Positions 60,933 to 64,000 of a stretch of 64,000 bases of DNA are shown here, one piece after another (the stretch's first letter is position 1; each line of letters starts with the position of its first letter). Under the pieces are notes generated by a model. That model was not told where the DNA came from. It ran no database searches and was given only the letters and a program-made list of their open reading frames with translations. The stretch comes from Achromobacter sp. ASV32 (GTDB taxonomy: Bacteria; Pseudomonadota; Gammaproteobacteria; Burkholderiales; Burkholderiaceae_B): positions 1-64,000 of the forward strand of contig NZ_JAELTJ010000004.1 of NCBI RefSeq assembly GCF_016428805.1. Reading direction: 5' to 3'. A program made the translations under genes and the position numbers.

Positions 60933-61853
60933 TCAGACTTTGCTCAGCCAGTGATGGTACTTCGGGTTGCGGCCATTCACCATGTCAAAAAACGCTTTCT
61001 GGAGTTTCTCGGTGATGGGGCCGCGCCGTCCCGAGCCGATCTGGCGGTTGTCGACCTCGCGGATTGGCGTGACTTCGGCGGCGGTGCCGGTGAAGAACGC
61101 CTCGTCGGCGATGTAGACGTCGTCGCGGGTCAGGCGTTTGGTAACAATGCGCAAGCCGAAGTCGGCCGCCAGGGCGTGGATGGTCGAGCGGGTGATGCCG
61201 GTCAGGGCCGAGGCGATCTCGGGCTCGCAGAGCACGCCGTCCTTGACGATGAACAGGTTTTCGCCCGAGCCTTCGGCCACGAAGCCTTCGGTGTCCAGCA
61301 GCAGGGCTTCGTCGTAGCCGTCCTGCAGGGCCTCGGTATTGGCCAGGATCGAGTTGGCGTAGGTGGTGGCCACCTTGGCGCGCGGCATCGTCACATTGAC
61401 GTGCTGACGGGCGAACGACGACACCTTGACCCGGATGCCCTGCGACAGGGCTTCTTCGCCCAGGTAGGCGCCCCAGGGCCAGGCGGCGATCGCCACGTGC
61501 ACCTTGGCGCCCTTGGGCGACACGCCCATTTTTTCGGGGCCATAGAACACCAGCGGCCGCAGGTAGGCGGATTCGAGCTTGTTCTCGCGCACCACCATCC
61601 GCTGGGCCTCGTTGATCGTGTCGCGATCGAAGGGCATCGGGATCTGGTAGATGTGCGCCGAATTGAAGAGCCGGTTGGTGTGGTCTTCGAGGCGGAAGAT
61701 CGCCGTGCCGATCTCGGCGTGGTAGGCGCGCACGCCTTCGAAGACCGACAGGCCGTAGTGCAGGGAGTGCGTCAGGACGTGCGTGGTCGCATCGCGCCAG
61801 GGCACGAGTTTGCCGTCATACCAGATGAAGCCATCGCGGTCAGCCATCGACAT
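60933..61853 (-). CDS. ilvE: Branched-chain amino acid aminotransferase
   Basis: A 306-residue fold-type IV PLP enzyme. It starts SMADRDGFIWYDGKLVPWRD with HSLHYGLSVFEGVRAYHAEI. The PLP lysine is in VATTYANSILANTEA or the nearby GYDEALLLDTEGFVAEGSGE region, and the signature VTPIREVDNRQIG is followed by GPITEKLQKAFFD. It interconverts Val, Leu and Ile with their keto acids. I start at 61853, with GAGGGAG upstream, rather than an upstream GTG/ATG region. An azlCD exporter for branched-chain amino acids diverges from it. Confidence 0.95.
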   Translation of the reverse strand: MSMADRDGFIWYDGKLVPWRDATTHVLTHSLHYGLSVFEGVRAYHAEIGTAIFRLEDHTNRLFNSAHIYQIPMPFDRDTINEAQRMVVRENKLESAYLRPLVFYGPEKMGVSPKGAKVHVAIAAWPWGAYLGEEALSQGIRVKVSSFARQHVNVTMPRAKVATTYANSILANTEALQDGYDEALLLDTEGFVAEGSGENLFIVKDGVLCEPEIASALTGITRSTIHALAADFGLRIVTKRLTRDDVYIADEAFFTGTAAEVTPIREVDNRQIGSGRRGPITEKLQKAFFDMVNGRNPKYHHWLSKV

Positions 61854-61933
61854 GGTCTGCTCCCTCTCAATGTGAGGGCCGTATTGTATCAAGCGGCGAG
61901 GTTACAATAGGCCCCTATTCGCGCACCGGCGTG

Positions 61934-62047
61934 GTGCCTGCGGGCCTTCCGCGGGCCCGGCACGCGAGCAGGTTGTCGTGCGTTTCCTTCCATAGAGTCT
62001 CCATGTCGTCCTGTCCGAATACCCAGGGGTCCGCCGTTGTCCTCTGA
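61934..62047 (+). promoter_or_regulatory. azlC leader: hairpin and possible 14-residue mini-ORF
   Basis: GTGCC...CGGGCC at 61934-61946 can pair with GGCCCG...GCAC ending 61963. Further on, an ATG at 62003 opens a 14-codon frame (MSSCPNTQGSAVVL) ending TGA at 62045-62047, which overlaps the azlC TTG start. The peptide ends in Val-Val-Leu, which would be consistent with sensing of branched-chain amino acids. The ribosome-binding site for it is weak. Speculative. Confidence 0.3.
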
Positions 62048-62786
62048 GTCCGCGTTGTCCGATACCGAAGATCCGCGGGTGGTCCGCCAGGAGCGTATCG
62101 CCGCATTCCGTTCCGGCGTGCACGCCATCGTGCCGGCCCTGATCGCCACCGCGACCTGGGGGCTGGTGACCGGCGTGGCCATGGTCAAGTCCGGACTGAC
62201 CGAATCCATGGCCCTGGCCATGACGCTGCTGCTGTATGCCGGCTCGGCCCAGCTCACCTCCTTGCCCCTGATTGCTACCGGCGCGCCGCTGTGGCTGATC
62301 TTCGCCGCGGGCTGCGTGGTGAACCTGCGCTTCCTGATCTTCGGCGCCGCGCTGCAACCCTATTTCCGCCATCTATCCTGGCCCAAGCGCCTGGGCCTGG
62401 GCTACTTCACCACCGATATGGGCTTCGTGCTGTTCATGCCCCGGTTCGGCGACGCCGCCGAGCGTGGCACCCGTGAGCAGCTCTGGTACTTCATCGGCGC
62501 CGTCGCCCCCGGCTGGCTCGTCTGGCAGACCTCATCCATTGTCGGCATCTACCTGGGCACCATGGTGCCGTCCGGCTGGTCGCTGGACTTTGCGGCGGTG
62601 CTGGCGCTTCTGGCCATCACGGTGCCGCTGGCCAATTCCAAGCCCATGCTGGTGTCGATGCTGGCCGCGGGCGTGGTGGCCTGGACCGGCCAGGTGCTGC
62701 CGTTGCGCCTGGGGCTGGCGGCCGCGGTCATTGCCGGGGTCGTGGCCGGCATGTGGGCGGAACGTTTCTTCAAGGCGCGCCAATGA
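62037..62786 (+). CDS. azlC: AzlC-family branched-chain amino acid exporter, large subunit
   Basis: A 249-residue protein with about seven to eight membrane helices. The AzlC signature region is SGVHAIVPALIATATWGLVT then MALAMTLLLYAGSAQLTSLP, with AAGCVVNLRFLIFGAALQPY. I chose a TTG at 62037, preceded by AGGGG; no in-frame ATG exists before the first helix. The stop overlaps the azlD ATG. By family it exports leucine and analogues together with AzlD. Divergent from ilvE, so synthesis and export of branched-chain amino acids are neighbours. Confidence 0.9.
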   Translation: MSSESALSDTEDPRVVRQERIAAFRSGVHAIVPALIATATWGLVTGVAMVKSGLTESMALAMTLLLYAGSAQLTSLPLIATGAPLWLIFAAGCVVNLRFLIFGAALQPYFRHLSWPKRLGLGYFTTDMGFVLFMPRFGDAAERGTREQLWYFIGAVAPGWLVWQTSSIVGIYLGTMVPSGWSLDFAAVLALLAITVPLANSKPMLVSMLAAGVVAWTGQVLPLRLGLAAAVIAGVVAGMWAERFFKARQ

Positions 62787-63118
62787 TCCTCTGGCCTTCC
62801 GAAATCTACGTCTATTCGGCCATCCTGCTGCTGGCGCTGTGCAGCGTGCTGACCCGCGCCGGCTTCATGCTGTTTGGCGACTACATTCCCTTGCCCGACG
62901 GCGTGCGCCGGGCGCTGCGCTACGCGCCGGCCGCCGCGCTCACCGCCATCGTGGTGCCGGACCTGCTGCCCTGGAAGGCTGGGCTGGGTCCCCTATTCGA
63001 CTACAAGCTGGTGGCCGGCATCGTGGCCATCCTGGTATTCCTGCGCACCCGCAGCGCGGTGCTGGTCATCGTCGTCGGCATGGCGGTCCTGTGGGGCTTG
63101 CGCTGGCTGGCCGGCTGA
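62783..63118 (+). CDS. azlD: AzlD-family exporter, small subunit
   Basis: A 111-residue membrane protein with about four helices. SEIYVYSAILLLALCSVLTR, the conserved VRRALRYAPAAALTAIVVPD, and LVAGIVAILVFLRTRSAVLV match the AzlD family. Its ATG overlaps the azlC stop (ATGA at 62783-62786), so the two are coupled. Confidence 0.92.
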   Translation: MILWPSEIYVYSAILLLALCSVLTRAGFMLFGDYIPLPDGVRRALRYAPAAALTAIVVPDLLPWKAGLGPLFDYKLVAGIVAILVFLRTRSAVLVIVVGMAVLWGLRWLAG

Positions 63119-63499
63119 CGGCCGTGCTTTGCTCGTCAAGTGTCCGCTGGATGGACACATGGGTTGCGCGGCAGACCTCGCCCGGCCGGGGCCGGGGCCC
63201 TTCCAGGGCGCATTCCTGACACGCGCTTGCCCGTGTGGTAGGCCGGCTGCGCTAAAATCAACTTATCCACAGCAATCCGGGCCTGGTACTGCCCTCATAA
63301 GTATCGAAACCAGAATGCGCCGCCTGGCCTGCAAGGCAGGGTGCAGATTGCCCGTGACGCGCCTTGCGCGCCAGGGTGGTTTGCACGTGGCCGCGTGAGC
63401 GTGGCGCGCGTTCCGGTTGTCCCGATGCATATGCAGTGCAGTGCTCGAAGCACTCTCGTTTTGTTCTTTTTCAATGGTCCCGGTATCTGCCAAACCCTG
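63119..63499 (+). promoter_or_regulatory. 381-base gap: rhlE-type helicase leader with a DnaA-box match
   Basis: The gap contains GTGTCC-GCTGGAT-GGACAC (63140-63158) and a perfect DnaA-box sequence TTATCCACA (63263-63271). It also has a small stem AGTGCT-CGA-AGCACT (63440-63454) followed by a T-rich run just before the helicase gene. Long 5' leaders are common for cold-responsive DEAD-box helicases. I see no gene in it. Confidence 0.4.
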
Positions 63500-64000
63500 A
63501 TGACTGAATCCACTCAATCCGCAGCACCCACCGCCGCAGCGCCCGCGCCGACGCCCACGTTCTCCGACTTCGGGCTGCATCCCCTGCTGTTGCAGTCGAT
63601 CGCCGAAACCGGCTACACCACGCCCACCCCCATCCAGGCCCAAGCCATCCCCGTCGTGGTGGAAGGGCGCGACGTCATGGGCGCGGCCCAGACCGGCACG
63701 GGCAAGACGGCGGCGTTCACGCTGCCCATCCTGCATCGCCTGATGCCGCTGGCCAACACCAGCGCCTCGCCTGCGCGGCACCCGGTGCGCGCGCTGATCC
63801 TCACGCCCACGCGTGAACTGGCGGACCAGGTCTACGAAAGCGTCAAGCGCTACAGCAAGCAAACGCCCCTGCGTTCGGCGGTCGTGTTCGGCGGCGTCGA
63901 TATCGGGCCGCAGAAAGAAGCGCTGCGCCGCGGCTGCGAAGTCCTGGTGGCCACGCCGGGCCGCCTGCTCGACCACGTCGAGCAAAAGAACGTGAACCTG
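63500..64000 (+). CDS. DEAD-box ATP-dependent RNA helicase (RhlE-like), N-terminal part
   Basis: 167 codons are visible; the gene runs off the window end. The Q motif is [19 protein letters not shown], motif [18 protein letters not shown], motif Ia [10 protein letters not shown], the GG motif [11 protein letters not shown] and motif Ib [10 protein letters not shown]. The Ala/Pro/Thr-rich N-terminal tail ([20 protein letters not shown]) precedes the core. RhlE-type helicases remodel RNA in ribosome assembly and decay. The DEAD box itself lies beyond the window. Confidence 0.93.
   Translation, partial: MTESTQSAAPTAAAPAPTPTFSDFGLHPLLLQSIAETGYTTPTPIQAQAIPVVVEGRDVMGAAQTGTGKTAAFTLPILHRLMPLANTSASPARHPVRALILTPTRELADQVYESVKRYSKQTPLRSAVVFGGVDIGPQKEALRRGCEVLVATPGRLLDHVEQKNVNL

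Noticed and set aside
63263-63271. DnaA box as sign of a replication origin
   Set aside because: There is a single box with no cluster, no AT-rich unwinding region and no dnaA or gidA genes nearby. It may be a chance match.

Overview
High-GC chromosomal DNA from a betaproteobacterium, most likely Alcaligenaceae (Achromobacter/Bordetella-like). The basis is the gene set and order: a Bug/TctC-type periplasmic receptor, minCDE, ettA, and the cluster pepP / ubiH-family / dusB / fis / purH / ruvC / ruvA, with ruvB nearby. All genes appear intact except the two cut by the window ends. I saw no rRNA, tRNA, insertion sequence, prophage or CRISPR array.

Region by region. 1-8.2 kb: a leftward catabolic operon (large-type indolepyruvate:ferredoxin oxidoreductase iorA/iorB, reductase, Rieske dioxygenase alpha and beta, acyl-CoA ligase) with a divergent MarR regulator; it looks like aromatic or indolic acid catabolism. 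8.3-14 kb: a dpp/opp-type peptide ABC transporter. 14-18 kb: a 32-bp inverted repeat, an acidic-tailed hypothetical protein, a divergent AraC/EamA pair with a probable operator, and an AAC(3)-family acetyltransferase. 18-24 kb: ettA, a vapBC pair with a 36-bp palindrome, an isochorismatase-family hydrolase, a glycine-zipper lipoprotein, and minCDE. 23.8-28 kb: an IclR regulator facing an HMG-CoA-lyase / class III CoA-transferase / Bug operon across a well-formed promoter-operator. 28-32.5 kb: glnS and a cydAB-like pair whose CydA has lost every haem ligand. 32.5-38 kb: recQ, an usher-like barrel protein, and a two-component system. 38-45.9 kb: a 15-bp minisatellite, ruvB, a PLP ammonia-lyase, an NDUFA9-like protein, and the ruvA/ruvC/purH/fis/dusB block. 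46-49 kb: a UbiH-family hydroxylase, a small membrane protein, and pepP. 49-54.4 kb: a metal-homeostasis block with a yybP-ykoY Mn2+ riboswitch ahead of a CaCA exchanger, a stand-alone MgtC-C-terminal-like protein, and an MgtA/MgtB ATPase behind a leader carrying a proline-rich MgtL-like peptide. 54.4-64 kb: a porin, a CtaG-like protein, galU, bepA, a YheT hydrolase / NTF2-like / zinc-finger / ilvE group, azlCD, and the start of a DEAD-box helicase gene.

The strongest candidates for undescribed biology are the haem-ligand-less CydAB-like complex (30.0-32.4 kb) and the leader-controlled Mn/Mg transport block (49.1-54.4 kb), which has two upstream mini-ORFs and a detached MgtC regulatory-like domain.
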